The notes: generated from the sequence alone by a model not told the origin. DNA of 64,000 bases from an uncultured Pelagibacteraceae bacterium (GCA_902533075.1 CACAKN010000004.1:1-64000); one strand, 5' to 3'. Shown: positions 27,993 to 39,036, counted from the stretch's first letter. Numbers and translations are program-made.

Positions 27993-28670
27993 TTAAGTTT
28001 TAGATCTAAATATGTGACTAAATACACCTGACCAAATTAATTCATAATTCAAATTAATGAGAAATTTGTAAGTTTCACTTTCTTTCAAATTTTTATCATG
28101 AATTTCTACACAAATAAGTTCAGGATTAGTCATTTCAAATGAAAGTCCTTTTAAAACTTTTAAATCTGCACCCTCAACATCTATATCTAACAAATCAATT
28201 TTTTTATTTTCTAAATTAGAAAATTTGAGTACTTCATTAAGGGAAAATGATTGAATCTTTTTTTTCTTAATTTCTCCTTGAAGAGATTTTTTTGCTTGAT
28301 CGTAATCAATAGTACTTAACTGACTCAATTCTTTTTGAAAAAACATATCAATTATTTCTTTTTTATCAGATATTGCAAAATTGTAATTAAGGTCGTTTGG
28401 TCTCAAGTATTTAAATAATTCAATTGAAAAACTGTGAATATCAATATTTATTCCTTTCCAACCTTTTTTATATAATAAAAAAGTATTATTTCTATGAATG
28501 GGATGATAGCAGCCAACATCAACGTAGAAACCTTTTTGCTTATTTTTAAAATAATCGGCTATGATAAGATCTTCACCATCCATAGCATAAGTTTTTCTCT
28601 TTTTAAAATATTTGTGTTTAATGTAAATATTATGAAGAATATGAAGTTTTTTTTTAATTCTGAAAAACAT
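27993..28670 (-). CDS. FkbM-family methyltransferase
   Basis: GFYVDVGCYHPIHRNNTFLLYKKGWKGINID; KIDLLDIDVEGADLKVLKG. Confidence 0.85.
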   Translation of the reverse strand: MFFRIKKKLHILHNIYIKHKYFKKRKTYAMDGEDLIIADYFKNKQKGFYVDVGCYHPIHRNNTFLLYKKGWKGINIDIHSFSIELFKYLRPNDLNYNFAISDKKEIIDMFFQKELSQLSTIDYDQAKKSLQGEIKKKKIQSFSLNEVLKFSNLENKKIDLLDIDVEGADLKVLKGLSFEMTNPELICVEIHDKNLKESETYKFLINLNYELIWSGVFSHIFRSKT

Positions 28671-28708
28671 TATTTATAAACTTAATAGATAAAAAATGTT
28701 TTTAAAAT

Positions 28709-29554
28709 CTATTTTTGAGATCTTTTAAAACAATCAATTGTATTTTTAAGCAAACAGGCAATAGTCATCGGTCCTACACCTCCTGGAACTGGTGTTAAAG
28801 CTTTTGCATTTTTTGAAACTTCATCAAATGCTACATCACCAACAATTCCTTTGTCTGTTTTGTTTATACCAACATCAATAACAATAGTATCTTTCTTTAC
28901 CCAGTCACCTTTTACAAGTTCTGGAATTCCCACTGCAGCAATAATTATATCTGCCTCTAAACACTCTGCTTTTAAATCTTTAGTCTTGGAATGTGTAATT
29001 GTAACCGTGCAGTTTTCTTTTAAGAGAAGTTGCGTCATTGGTTTTCCATTTAGATTTGACCTTCCTACTACAACTGCTTTTTTTCCACTCAAATTTGACT
29101 CAATCTTTTTAATTAATAAATAACATCCTAAAGGTGTGCACGGTACTGAACTTTCATAACCAGATGAAAGATTACCAACATTCATTGGATGAAATCCGTC
29201 AACATCTTTTGAAGGATGAATGGCTTCAATAACCTTTTGTTTATCAATATGTTTTGGAAGTGGTAATTGAACTAAGATCCCAGATACTGTTATATCTTTG
29301 TTAAGTTCATCTATTTTATCCAAAACTACTTTTTCTTCTACAGAACTAGGATACTTAATCACATCAGATTTTAAACCTACTTCATTTGCTGATTTTTCTT
29401 TGTTACGAACATAAATTTGACTCGGTGTTAAATCGCCAATTAAAATTACCGTGAGACCTGGAACTTTATTATATTTACTTTTAAGGATTGATACTTCTTT
29501 TTTAAGCTCTTCTCTTAATTCTGCTGCTGCTTTTTTTCCATCAATTAAAATCAT
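28709..29554 (-). CDS. folD: bifunctional methylenetetrahydrofolate dehydrogenase/cyclohydrolase
   Basis: GILVQLPLPKHID; VVGRSNLNGKPM; TPVPGGVGPMTIACLL. Confidence 0.97.
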   Translation of the reverse strand: MILIDGKKAAAELREELKKEVSILKSKYNKVPGLTVILIGDLTPSQIYVRNKEKSANEVGLKSDVIKYPSSVEEKVVLDKIDELNKDITVSGILVQLPLPKHIDKQKVIEAIHPSKDVDGFHPMNVGNLSSGYESSVPCTPLGCYLLIKKIESNLSGKKAVVVGRSNLNGKPMTQLLLKENCTVTITHSKTKDLKAECLEADIIIAAVGIPELVKGDWVKKDTIVIDVGINKTDKGIVGDVAFDEVSKNAKALTPVPGGVGPMTIACLLKNTIDCFKRSQK

Positions 29555-29558
29555 ATAT

Positions 29559-29849
29559 TTAGAAAATCATTGGTGCAATGTACAGCTTCATACACATTTC
29601 TATAAACCAAATCAATAGAAGTAAAATTATTGGAGATATATCAAGAGTTCCTAAATTTGGTAAAAAGCGCCTTATTTTATTTAAAATTGGATCAGTAAGT
29701 CGGTAACTTAATTCTAAAATAGAATAAACAAACTTATTTTGGGTATTTAGTATATTAAAAGCTATTAACCAGCTCACTATAACATTTGCTATAACTACAT
29801 AAGAGTAAAGTTTTAATATTTGTAAAATCAAATAAAAAATGGCTATCAT
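29559..29849 (-). CDS. YggT family membrane protein
   Basis: VIANVIVSWLIAFNILNTQN and SYRLTDPILNKIRRFLPNLGTLDISPIILLLLI. Confidence 0.88.
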   Translation of the reverse strand: MIAIFYLILQILKLYSYVVIANVIVSWLIAFNILNTQNKFVYSILELSYRLTDPILNKIRRFLPNLGTLDISPIILLLLIWFIEMCMKLYIAPMIF

Positions 29850-30931
29850 TTTTTTTCGATATAAATTGAAGAACTTGGGAATGCAAATGATGCTTTATTA
29901 TTTTCAACAATTTGTTTAATTTCTATAGCTAGTCGTTCCTTTACAGAAAGCCATTCATTCCAACTATTAGATTTTGTAAAACAACGAATATACATATCAA
30001 TTGAACTGTCAGAAAACTTATCTACTCTCACAGCAATTCCTACACTAGTATTAAAATCATCACTTTTCATGATATGACTCTCTATTTGATTTCTAATAGT
30101 TTTTAATTGATCAACTGTTGTGTCGTATTGAAGAGTAATAATCCAACTTATCAACCAATTAGATGTTTCACTTACATTTGTAACTGCATTTTCAGCAAAT
30201 TGAAAATTTGGAATAATTGCTAATGATTTGTCAAATTTTCTAATTGTTGTTGATCTAAAACCAATTTTTTCAACAATACCTTCTATAATTCCATCCACTA
30301 AAATCCAATCTCCAATTTTAAATCTTTTTTCAACAAGGACCAAGATTCCTGAAATGAGATTTTTAAATAGATCCTGTGCACCCAAAGCTACTGCTACACC
30401 AAATAAACCAAGTCCTGCAATTATAGGACCTATCTTGATACCCCATAATTCTAAGACTGCCGCAAGTCCCAATATAAAAATAAGGATCTTTAAAGATTTT
30501 ATAATCCATCCAATTAATTCTCTTGTCAAAAGTTTATCAAGTCCGCTTAAAATATAAGACACAGGTTCTATAACTTGATGAATAACCCAAAAGATTAATA
30601 TTGTAATTAACGTTCTATTAATTGTATCAACAATCTCTCTACCCTCTGATGAAAAGGTCATGTAATAACTTGCAATAAAAAAACCTAAAACGATTGGTAA
30701 AAATCTTGCTGGACCAACTAGTGATGAAACAAAAGTATCGTCTAATTTATTTGTGGTCCTTTTAGAGATTATTTCTAATTTTTTGATAATTAGTTTACTT
30801 ATTAATCCTCTAAAAACTAAAAAAACTAAAAATATTCCTATTCCAATTAAAATTTGAAGAATGTCTACACCAAGAATTCCTTTATTCCATACTGATAAAA
30901 ATATTTCAGAAAAATTATAAAATAATTCCAT
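29846..30931 (-). CDS. MscS-type mechanosensitive ion channel
   Basis: GLGLFGVAVALGAQDLFKNLISGILVLVEKRFKIGDWI. Confidence 0.92.
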   Translation of the reverse strand: MELFYNFSEIFLSVWNKGILGVDILQILIGIGIFLVFLVFRGLISKLIIKKLEIISKRTTNKLDDTFVSSLVGPARFLPIVLGFFIASYYMTFSSEGREIVDTINRTLITILIFWVIHQVIEPVSYILSGLDKLLTRELIGWIIKSLKILIFILGLAAVLELWGIKIGPIIAGLGLFGVAVALGAQDLFKNLISGILVLVEKRFKIGDWILVDGIIEGIVEKIGFRSTTIRKFDKSLAIIPNFQFAENAVTNVSETSNWLISWIITLQYDTTVDQLKTIRNQIESHIMKSDDFNTSVGIAVRVDKFSDSSIDMYIRCFTKSNSWNEWLSVKERLAIEIKQIVENNKASFAFPSSSIYIEKK

Positions 30932-30933
30932 AT

Positions 30934-31632
30934 TTAAATTTTATATAACAAAAACTCCTCTTCTCCAGGGTTAAAAAGAAAAATCTTTTTCCACTTGATT
31001 TCATTCAATATTGCTGAGGTTTTTTCACCTAAACACATTAAATTAGTATTCATCCATAAATCTTCCAATTTATTGACCTTTATTATATTTAAAAGACTAG
31101 ACGCGCTATTCTGAGAATAAACATATACTATATCCGGCATATTTAGCTGAAGTTCTTTTAAAAAGTTTTCATCAATTTTTTTATTATGACTTGAACGGTA
31201 GTTAATAATTCTTTTTACTCTCAATCCTTCGTTAGTTAGTTGGTTATTTAAATCTGATGAAATTATTTCACCACTTACGTATAATAAAAATTTATCTTTA
31301 GCCTCATAATTTTGTAAAATAATCTCTTTTAGATTTGAAACATTACCTTCAGCAGAAATGGTGTTTTGAAAACCTTCGCTTCTTGCCCTTTTTTCAGTCA
31401 CGTCACCTACACAATAACAATTAATATTTTTATCAAATTTTTCTGAATGAAAAAATTTTACAGCATTTGCACTAGTAAAAATTATTCCTCCATACTCAGA
31501 TGTATTAATTTCTTTATAGTTTACTTTTTCAATATAAAGAAGAGGGAGATGTGAAACCTGGTGTCCCAAAGATTTAAACTTAAAAATCATTTCTGAAGAA
31601 TCTTCTAGAGGTCTAGTTAATAAGATGTGCAT
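30934..31632 (-). CDS. hemD: uroporphyrinogen-III synthase
   Basis: LTRPLEDSSEMIFKFKSLGHQV; IIFTSANAVKFF; adjacent to hemC. Confidence 0.85.
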   Translation of the reverse strand: MHILLTRPLEDSSEMIFKFKSLGHQVSHLPLLYIEKVNYKEINTSEYGGIIFTSANAVKFFHSEKFDKNINCYCVGDVTEKRARSEGFQNTISAEGNVSNLKEIILQNYEAKDKFLLYVSGEIISSDLNNQLTNEGLRVKRIINYRSSHNKKIDENFLKELQLNMPDIVYVYSQNSASSLLNIIKVNKLEDLWMNTNLMCLGEKTSAILNEIKWKKIFLFNPGEEEFLLYKI

Positions 31633-31633
31633 A

Positions 31634-32551
31634 TTATTTTTTATAAGAATTATTTGATTTTTTTTTTAAAATTTGACCAACTTCTTTACCAAGTTCCATA
31701 AAGTCTTCAATATTTGCTGTTTTTTTTTCATAAAATCTTTGAGAACCATCTAAAGAAAAAAGTTCTGCCTCAACAAAAATTTTATTTCCTTTTATAACAG
31801 AATGAGCGCCTATTGCAGTTTCGCAATCTCCTTCTAAAATTTTAAGAATATTTCTCTCTGTATATGCCCTTTTGTAAGTTTCTTTATGATTAATTTTTTC
31901 CAAAATAGAATATACATCCTGATCATTCTCTCTACATTGTAAAGCAATAATTCCTTGACCTACACTTGGAATAATATCTTCAACCGAAAAAATTTCAGAA
32001 ATTTCATTTTCTAAATTTAAATATTTAATTCCAATATAAGATAACATTATAGCATCGTACAACCCTTCCTTCAATTTTTTTACTCTTGTATCAATATTTC
32101 CCCTGATGAGTTTACAGTGAATATCAGGTCTCAATTTTTTTATTTGAAATTCCCTTCTGTATGAAGAGGTTCCAACAGTCGATCTTAAATTTAGTTCTTC
32201 AAGTTTTTTTTTATTTACTGTTAATAAAATTTCTCTTGGATCATTTCTTTCTAAAAATGATTCAGTTCTGAGCCCTTTTGTTTCTTTAGCTGGCATATCT
32301 TTAAGTGCGTGAACAGCTATATCAATATCTGCATTTAAAAGCTCTTTCTCTATATTGCTTGAAAATAATCCTTTTCCCCCGAATTCAGATAGTCTTATAT
32401 CCTGAAGCTGATCACCTTTTGTCGTTATTGATTTTATAAGAATATTTTTTTCATCTAAATTAGTGTTTTCAATAATTTTTTCTTTGACCTTTTGAGCATA
32501 AATCAATGCTAACTTGCTACCTCTAGATCCAATTGTTATTATTTTTTTCAT
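31634..32551 (-). CDS. hemC: hydroxymethylbilane synthase (porphobilinogen deaminase)
   Basis: IGSRGSKLALIYAQKVK; HALKDMPA; LEGDCETAIGAH. Confidence 0.96.
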   Translation of the reverse strand: MKKIITIGSRGSKLALIYAQKVKEKIIENTNLDEKNILIKSITTKGDQLQDIRLSEFGGKGLFSSNIEKELLNADIDIAVHALKDMPAKETKGLRTESFLERNDPREILLTVNKKKLEELNLRSTVGTSSYRREFQIKKLRPDIHCKLIRGNIDTRVKKLKEGLYDAIMLSYIGIKYLNLENEISEIFSVEDIIPSVGQGIIALQCRENDQDVYSILEKINHKETYKRAYTERNILKILEGDCETAIGAHSVIKGNKIFVEAELFSLDGSQRFYEKKTANIEDFMELGKEVGQILKKKSNNSYKK

Positions 32552-32605
32552 AAAAATTTATTTCTTACTTGTATTGAGATTGTACAATTAATAAAAACTA
32601 TTTGA

Positions 32606-33679
32606 ATGAGCAAAAAACCCTTAATTCTCGGAATAGAATCTAGCTGTGATGAGACAGCCGCCTCTTTAATAACTGAAAATGACAAAGGAATACCCATTGT
32701 TTTGTCAAATATAGTTTCTAGCCAAGTTGAAATACATAAAGAATTCGGTGGAGTTGTACCAGAATTAGCAGCACGATCACATATAGAAAAAATAGATTTA
32801 ATTGTTAAAAAAGCAATAAGTGATAGTGGGAAAAAAATTGAAGATATAGATGCAGTGGCATCGACTGCTGGACCTGGTTTAATCGTTTGTTTATCAGTGG
32901 GATTAAGTTTTGGAAAAGCTTTTGCTAAATCAATCAACAAACCATTTATAGCTGTAAACCATTTAGAAGGACACGCTTTAAGTCCAAGACTAAATTCAAA
33001 AATTGAATTTCCTTATCTTCTTCTATTAATTTCAGGAGGACATTCACAATATTTAAATGTTCAACAACTTGGAAAATATAAAAGATTGGGCACAACAATA
33101 GATGATGCTTTAGGAGAAGCATTTGACAAGACTGCAAAACTTTTAGGAATTGAATTTCCCGGTGGACCTCAAATTGAAATTTTAGCAAAAAAAGGAAACC
33201 CGAACGCTTATGATTTGCCAAAACCAATAATCAACAAAGGAGGGTGCAATTTATCATTTGCTGGTCTAAAAACTGCAGTATTGAAAATATCCAAAACAAT
33301 TAAAACAGATAAAGAAAAATTTGACCTTGCGGCTTCTTTTCAAAAAACAATCGAAGAGATATTATATAAAAAAACCAAAATTGCATTTACTGAATTTGAA
33401 AAACAAAATAATTCTAAAAAAAAAACTTTTGTAGTTGCGGGAGGTGTTGCAGCAAATAAGAAAATTAGATCAATTTTAGATAAATTATGTGAAGAAAGTA
33501 ATTATCAAAGTATATTTCCACCAATAAAGTTTTGTGGAGATAATGCTGCAATGATTGCAATGGTTGGGTTAGAAAAATTTAAATTAAAACAGTTTAGTCA
33601 TTTAGATCATCCTGCAAAACCTAGATGGTCTTTGGATGAAGATGCTTCTTTTTTAAAGGGCGCAGGAGTACAACTGTAA
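32606..33679 (+). CDS. tsaD: tRNA N6-adenosine threonylcarbamoyltransferase
   Basis: LGIESSCDETAASL; NHLEGHALSPRL; LLISGGHSQ. Confidence 0.97.
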   Translation: MSKKPLILGIESSCDETAASLITENDKGIPIVLSNIVSSQVEIHKEFGGVVPELAARSHIEKIDLIVKKAISDSGKKIEDIDAVASTAGPGLIVCLSVGLSFGKAFAKSINKPFIAVNHLEGHALSPRLNSKIEFPYLLLLISGGHSQYLNVQQLGKYKRLGTTIDDALGEAFDKTAKLLGIEFPGGPQIEILAKKGNPNAYDLPKPIINKGGCNLSFAGLKTAVLKISKTIKTDKEKFDLAASFQKTIEEILYKKTKIAFTEFEKQNNSKKKTFVVAGGVAANKKIRSILDKLCEESNYQSIFPPIKFCGDNAAMIAMVGLEKFKLKQFSHLDHPAKPRWSLDEDASFLKGAGVQL

Positions 33680-34092
33680 TGCAATATTGGTTATTAAAAT
33701 CTGAACCAGATGTTTGGTCTATCGATCAACAAAAAAAAGCTGGAGCAAAAGGAGCTCCCTGGGATGGTGTAAGAAATTATCAAGCCGCTAAAAATTTAAA
33801 ATCTATGAAAAAAGATGATCAGTGTTTTTTTTATCATTCAAATATTGGAAAAGAGATAGTTGGAATAGTTGAGGTAATAGAAGAATATTACCCAGATAAA
33901 ACAGACCAATCTGGTCGGTTTGTTGCCGTAACTGTAAAATTTCTCAGAAAATTAGATAAGCCTATTTCTCTTGAAGAAATTAAAAAAAATGAGAAATTAA
34001 GCCATTTATCATTAATAAAACAAAGTAGATTGTCTGTAATGCCTATAGATTCTAAAAGCTGGAAAATTTTAAACAACATGGGTAAGATTTAA
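33679..34092 (+). CDS. EVE-domain protein
   Basis: [15 protein letters not shown]...[28 protein letters not shown]. Confidence 0.92.
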   Translation: MQYWLLKSEPDVWSIDQQKKAGAKGAPWDGVRNYQAAKNLKSMKKDDQCFFYHSNIGKEIVGIVEVIEEYYPDKTDQSGRFVAVTVKFLRKLDKPISLEEIKKNEKLSHLSLIKQSRLSVMPIDSKSWKILNNMGKI

Positions 34093-34103
34093 AAAAAATA
34101 ATT

Positions 34104-36206
34104 ATGCCAAAAAAGAAAAGAAAATCAAAAAAGAAAAAAAAATCTTCAAAAAAAAGAGGAAAAATTTTCAAAAAAAAGTCTTTAAAAAAAAGAGGAAAAA
34201 TTTTCAAAAGAAAATCAAAAAAGAAAAAAAGTGTAATAAAAAAAAAATTTAAAAAAGAAAATTCTGCATCAGAAGAATTAATATTTAAAACAAGACCGGA
34301 GTGGGTAAAAAGTGGCCTAGCAAATAAAATTCAGTATCAAAATAAATATAATGAATCTATAAAAAATAATAACTCTTTTTGGAAAAAAGAAGGAAAAAGA
34401 ATTACTTGGATAAAGCCATACAAAAAAATTAAAGATGTAAAATATAGCAAGAATGGGGTGAAAATAAAATGGTTTGAAGATGGAACATTAAATGCATCAG
34501 CTAATTGTATTGACAGACATTTAAAAGATAAAAAAGACAAAACTGCGATTATTTGGGTCGGCGATGATCCTAAAGATAACCAAAAAATTTCATATAAACA
34601 ACTCCATAATAAAGTTTCAAAAGCGGCAAATGGATTAAAAAAATTAGGAATAAAAAAGGGAGATAGGGTAACAATATATCTTACAATGATACCTGAACTA
34701 GCAATACTTATGTTGGCATGTGCAAGAATTGGTGCGATTCACTCAATAATATTTGGCGGTTTTTCAGCTGAGTCTATTTCAGGAAGAGTGAATGATTGTG
34801 AATCTGAATATATTATTACTGCTGATGAAGGCGTGAGAGGTGGCAAAACTATTCCGTTAAAAGCTACAACTGATGAAGCTTTAAATAATTGTCCTAATGT
34901 TAAAAAATGTATTGTTGTAAAAAGAACTGGTAACTACATATATTGGAATAGTGAAAGAGATGTTTGGTACGATGATTTAATAAAAGATGTATCAAATCAT
35001 TGTGAGCCTGAGGAAATGAATGCAGAAGATCCTTTGTTTATATTGTATACGTCTGGTTCGACTGGGAAGCCAAAAGGAGTATTACACACCACGGGTGGAT
35101 ATATGGTTTACGCTTCTATGACTCATCAGTACATTTTTAATTATAAACCTAAAGATATATATTGGTGTACTGCAGATATTGGATGGGTAACAGGTCATAG
35201 CTATATTATTTATGGACCTCTATCAAATGGTGCAACTACAATAATGTTTGAAGGAGTTCCAAATTACCCTGATAGTTCTAGATGGTGGCAAATTGTAGAT
35301 AAATATAAAGTTAATACTTTTTATACTGCACCAACAGCTATTAGAGCCTTAATGAGAGAGGGAGATGATCCTGTTAATAAAACATCAAGAAAATCATTAA
35401 AATTACTTGGAACTGTTGGGGAACCTATAAATCCTGAGGCTTGGATGTGGTATTACAGAACTGTTGGTAATTCAAAATGTCCTATTGTTGATACTTGGTG
35501 GCAAACAGAAACCGGCGGTATATTAATTTCTCCACAAACTGGGGCTATTCCTTTAAAACCTGGGTCTGCAACAAAGCCTTTTTACGGAATTAAACCTGTT
35601 CTTGTAGATAAAGATGGTAAAGAAATTAAAGGTGCTGGTGAAGGAAGACTTTGTATAGCTCAGTCTTGGCCAGGTCAAATGAGAACAGTTTATGGAGATC
35701 ATCAAAGATTTATTGATACATACTTTTCTCAATTCGAAGGAAAATATTTCACTGGTGATGGTTGTAAAAGAGATAAAGATGGGTACTACTGGATAACAGG
35801 AAGAGTTGATGACGTTATTATAGTTTCAGGTCATAATCTTGGTACAGCAGAAATAGAGAGTGCTTTTGTTGCTCATCCAAAAGTTGCGGAAGCAGCAGTA
35901 GTTGGGTATCCACATGATATTAAGGGAAATGGCTTATATTGTTACGTAACTTTAAATGCTGGTGAAACAGAAACAGGGGAATTAGAAAGAGATCTAAAAC
36001 TCTGGGTAAGAAAACAAATTGGTCCTCTAGCTACTCCAGATTTAATTCATTTTTCTCCAGGACTTCCAAAAACTAGATCCGGAAAAATAATGAGAAGAAT
36101 TTTAAGAAAAATTGCTGCAAATGAACATGAACAATTAGGTGATACTACTACTTTAGCTGATCCAAGTGTTGTGGAGAGCTTAGTTGAAAATAGAAAAAAT
36201 ACCTAA
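34104..36206 (+). CDS. acsA: acetyl-CoA synthetase with Lys/Arg-rich N-terminal extension
   Basis: [41 protein letters not shown]; first about 55 residues are highly basic. Confidence 0.95.
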   Translation: MPKKKRKSKKKKKSSKKRGKIFKKKSLKKRGKIFKRKSKKKKSVIKKKFKKENSASEELIFKTRPEWVKSGLANKIQYQNKYNESIKNNNSFWKKEGKRITWIKPYKKIKDVKYSKNGVKIKWFEDGTLNASANCIDRHLKDKKDKTAIIWVGDDPKDNQKISYKQLHNKVSKAANGLKKLGIKKGDRVTIYLTMIPELAILMLACARIGAIHSIIFGGFSAESISGRVNDCESEYIITADEGVRGGKTIPLKATTDEALNNCPNVKKCIVVKRTGNYIYWNSERDVWYDDLIKDVSNHCEPEEMNAEDPLFILYTSGSTGKPKGVLHTTGGYMVYASMTHQYIFNYKPKDIYWCTADIGWVTGHSYIIYGPLSNGATTIMFEGVPNYPDSSRWWQIVDKYKVNTFYTAPTAIRALMREGDDPVNKTSRKSLKLLGTVGEPINPEAWMWYYRTVGNSKCPIVDTWWQTETGGILISPQTGAIPLKPGSATKPFYGIKPVLVDKDGKEIKGAGEGRLCIAQSWPGQMRTVYGDHQRFIDTYFSQFEGKYFTGDGCKRDKDGYYWITGRVDDVIIVSGHNLGTAEIESAFVAHPKVAEAAVVGYPHDIKGNGLYCYVTLNAGETETGELERDLKLWVRKQIGPLATPDLIHFSPGLPKTRSGKIMRRILRKIAANEHEQLGDTTTLADPSVVESLVENRKNT
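34148..34209 (+). repeat. two copies of a 36-nt-period tandem repeat in acsA 5' end
   Basis: AAAAAAAAGAGGAAAAATTTTCAAAA at 34148-34173 and 34184-34209; encodes [12 protein letters not shown] / [12 protein letters not shown]. Confidence 0.85.
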
Positions 36207-36826
36207 AATTTTATTCTTTCTTTAAATTCCTTTTTAACAACATCCCATTTTAAAATCACAGAATTTAAAACAATTTTACGATCAAGTGTTTTCAATTCGT
36301 CAGCTATAGGAGCCCATTTGTATAATGACAATGCACTTGGATTAAACGGAAGAGCCTCAAAATAAATATTCCAATCAATATTTTTAAATCTTTCTTCAAA
36401 ATTTTTTTTTGCGTCTTCGATTATATTCTGTGGCATTTTATTTGTAGTTTCATCATCTAAAATTTTTAAGAATATTTCTTTTGCTTTATTTACATCTTGA
36501 TAATTCATATTTGACTTAAGATATGAAAATATAAAAAATGTTAAGTCTTGAAGAGCAACGGCATAAATATTCCATTTAGCTAAATTCACAGATTTCATAA
36601 ACTCATCATTTTCGAAATGAAGAACATATCTTGTGCCCATTCTAGTTTTTAAATATCCGTAAAGAGTTACTTGACTTACCCAAGCTGACTTGGTCTGTAT
36701 AAATTCTTCTAAATCATCAAAGTTAGCTAAATTTTTTTTTGGCAAAAATGCTTTAAACATAGCAAAAAGATAAATTTTAAAGTCATTCCAAGACAAGTCT
36801 TTCCAGGTCAGTTTATATTTTCCCAT
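36203..36826 (-). CDS. conserved-looking protein of unknown function
   Basis: 207-aa ORF filling a gap between acsA and the symporter; no motif recognised. Confidence 0.65.
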   Translation of the reverse strand: MGKYKLTWKDLSWNDFKIYLFAMFKAFLPKKNLANFDDLEEFIQTKSAWVSQVTLYGYLKTRMGTRYVLHFENDEFMKSVNLAKWNIYAVALQDLTFFIFSYLKSNMNYQDVNKAKEIFLKILDDETTNKMPQNIIEDAKKNFEERFKNIDWNIYFEALPFNPSALSLYKWAPIADELKTLDRKIVLNSVILKWDVVKKEFKERIKF

Positions 36827-36951
36827 AAAATCCCTTATTTTCTTGATTTATACCCCAAAAACATCCCTAATATGAACAATTTTAACACTTTAAATCTCTT
36901 TCATAATGGTTATGGTTTTGGCCAGTTATAACTAAAAAGAGAGAGGTATAA

Positions 36952-37212
36952 ATGTCAAAACAAGCACAACACTGGGAAAAAACCAGAGGATTGTTAATAA
37001 TGACTTTAGCAATTTGGTTTGTATTCTCAATTGGCATCTTCCTATTCGGGGCTGAAATGAATGAAATGACGGGGCCTTTTGGTTATCCGTTAACTTATTG
37101 GTTCACTTGTCAGGGTTCTCTTGGAATTTTCGTAATCCTAATTTTTTGGTTTGCGAATAGACAAGAAAAAATTGATGAGGAATTCGGCTTTTCAGAAAGA
37201 GGGGATGACTAA
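36952..37212 (+). CDS. DUF4212 small subunit of sodium:solute symporter
   Basis: HWEKTRGLLIMTLAIWFVFSIGIFLFG...FGYPLTYWFTCQGS; strong SD AGAGAGAGG; next to symporter. Confidence 0.9.
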   Translation: MSKQAQHWEKTRGLLIMTLAIWFVFSIGIFLFGAEMNEMTGPFGYPLTYWFTCQGSLGIFVILIFWFANRQEKIDEEFGFSERGDD

Positions 37213-39023
37213 TGATTAAAGGTAATTTTATAGACAATTTGCCAAAAGTTTATGGAATATATACAGGAGGTTTCCTGGCTTTCATAATCATTATGGCGAT
37301 TGGAGAGCAGATGGGTATGACATCGAAAACAATAGGTATTTGTTTCGTTGCCTTCACAGTAGCCATCTATGCTATAATTGGTTATCTATCACGTACTGCT
37401 CAAGCTGATGCGTATTACGTAGCTGGAAGACAAGTTCCAACCGTTTTCAACGGAATGGCAACTGCAGCTGACTGGATGTCAGGTGCATCATTCGTTGCAA
37501 TGGCAGGTGGTATTTACTTTAAAGGTTACGGATATATGGCACTACTTGTAGGTTGGACCGGTGGATACGTATTAGTTGCATCTTTATTAGCACCATACTT
37601 AAGAAAATTTGGCTGTTACACAGTTCCAGATTTTATTGGTACAAGATACGGTGGTAATTTAACAAGGTTTCTTGCAGTAGTAGTTTTAACTGTTGCTTCA
37701 TTTACCTATGTGACTGCACAAATTAACGCTACAGGTACAATTGCATCTGTTGCACTTGATATTCCATTCCAATACGCTGTATACGTTGGACTAGTAAGTA
37801 TCTTATTATGTTCAATGTTAGGTGGTATGAGAGGAGTAACTTGGACACAGGTAGCACAATATATCGTACTAATCATAGCTTACTTATTACCAGTATTCTG
37901 GATCAGTAACAAAATGGGTGCGGGTTTCTTCCCACACTTTATGTTGGCTGATGAAGTGGCTAGAATTGGTGAATTAGAGCAACAGTTTGGTTTTGTGAAA
38001 AACTCTGCTGGTGATCTTGCGAATGTACCAAAAGGATTAGCTGGAATAACTAAGGCTCACTCAGCGGTTAACGCTACACCGTGGGCATTTATTTCGTTAG
38101 CGCTTGCAATGATGATGGGAACAGCTTCATTGCCTCACGTGATGATGAGATATTTCACTACTCCAAGTGTAAAAGCAGCTAGAAAATCAGTAGGTTGGTC
38201 ATTATTCTTTATCTTCCTGCTTTATTCTTCTGCTCCAATGTTAGCGACACTTTCTAAATTGTCATTGATTGATCCGTCATTACCAACTGGTATTATCGGT
38301 AAATCAATAGCAGAAGTTCAAGCGATAGATTGGTATCAAAACTGGAACCAAGCTAATCTGATGTTTGTTAGCGACTTTAACGGAAATGGAACTCTTGAAT
38401 TAAATGAGTTTTTCATGGGTGGTAAAGCCGTTGTGTTAGCAACTCCAGAAATAGCTGGATTACCATACGTAATCTCAGGTCTGGTTGCTGCTGGAGGTAT
38501 GGCTGCTGCCATGTCAACAGCTGATGGTTTGATTCTAGCAATAGCAAACGCAATCTCACACGATGTTTACTATAAAATCATCGATCCAAAAGCTGAGACT
38601 GCTAAGAGACTAGTTGTTGCAAGGGTATTACTTGTAGTAATTGGTTTTGCTGGAGCAACTATTGCGGCAATGGAAATCCAAGGTATCTTAGGTTCAGTAA
38701 TCTGGGCGTTTGACTTTGCGATGTCTGGATTGTTCTTCCCACTTGTACTTGGTGTATGGTGGAAGAGAGCTAACAGAGAAGGTGCTATAGCTGGTATGGC
38801 TTTAGGATTAATTTCTGGTGCTGGTTACCTAATTTGGGTAAGAAACGGCGGAAGTGGATTCTTAGGTATTACGCAGTTAACGTTTGGTATCTTTGGTTCA
38901 GCTGTCAGCTTAGTAGCTATGGTTGTTGTAAGTTTAATTACTTCAGAGCCAAGTGCTGCTACACAAAGAATGGTTGATGAGGTTCGTGTACCAGCTGGTA
39001 GATCGATCCTTGGCAAACAATAA
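37212..39023 (+). CDS. sodium:solute symporter, acetate-permease-like (ActP/VC_2705 type)
   Basis: ADAYYVAGRQVPTVFNGMATAADWMSGASF; polytopic; downstream of acsA. Confidence 0.92.
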   Translation: MIKGNFIDNLPKVYGIYTGGFLAFIIIMAIGEQMGMTSKTIGICFVAFTVAIYAIIGYLSRTAQADAYYVAGRQVPTVFNGMATAADWMSGASFVAMAGGIYFKGYGYMALLVGWTGGYVLVASLLAPYLRKFGCYTVPDFIGTRYGGNLTRFLAVVVLTVASFTYVTAQINATGTIASVALDIPFQYAVYVGLVSILLCSMLGGMRGVTWTQVAQYIVLIIAYLLPVFWISNKMGAGFFPHFMLADEVARIGELEQQFGFVKNSAGDLANVPKGLAGITKAHSAVNATPWAFISLALAMMMGTASLPHVMMRYFTTPSVKAARKSVGWSLFFIFLLYSSAPMLATLSKLSLIDPSLPTGIIGKSIAEVQAIDWYQNWNQANLMFVSDFNGNGTLELNEFFMGGKAVVLATPEIAGLPYVISGLVAAGGMAAAMSTADGLILAIANAISHDVYYKIIDPKAETAKRLVVARVLLVVIGFAGATIAAMEIQGILGSVIWAFDFAMSGLFFPLVLGVWWKRANREGAIAGMALGLISGAGYLIWVRNGGSGFLGITQLTFGIFGSAVSLVAMVVVSLITSEPSAATQRMVDEVRVPAGRSILGKQ

Positions 39024-39036
39024 AAAATATTAATAG

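Noticed and set aside
34104-34270. Frameshift or mis-called start explaining the Lys-rich AcsA N-terminus
   Set aside because: Frame is open and continuous into the canonical Acs start with no alternative ATG/GTG/TTG; kept as a genuine feature though untested.
36827-36951. Sigma54-type promoter or operator before the DUF4212 gene (TGGTTATGGTTTTGGCC, GTTATAAC palindrome)
   Set aside because: Does not match the -24/-12 spacing; the short palindrome is expected by chance.
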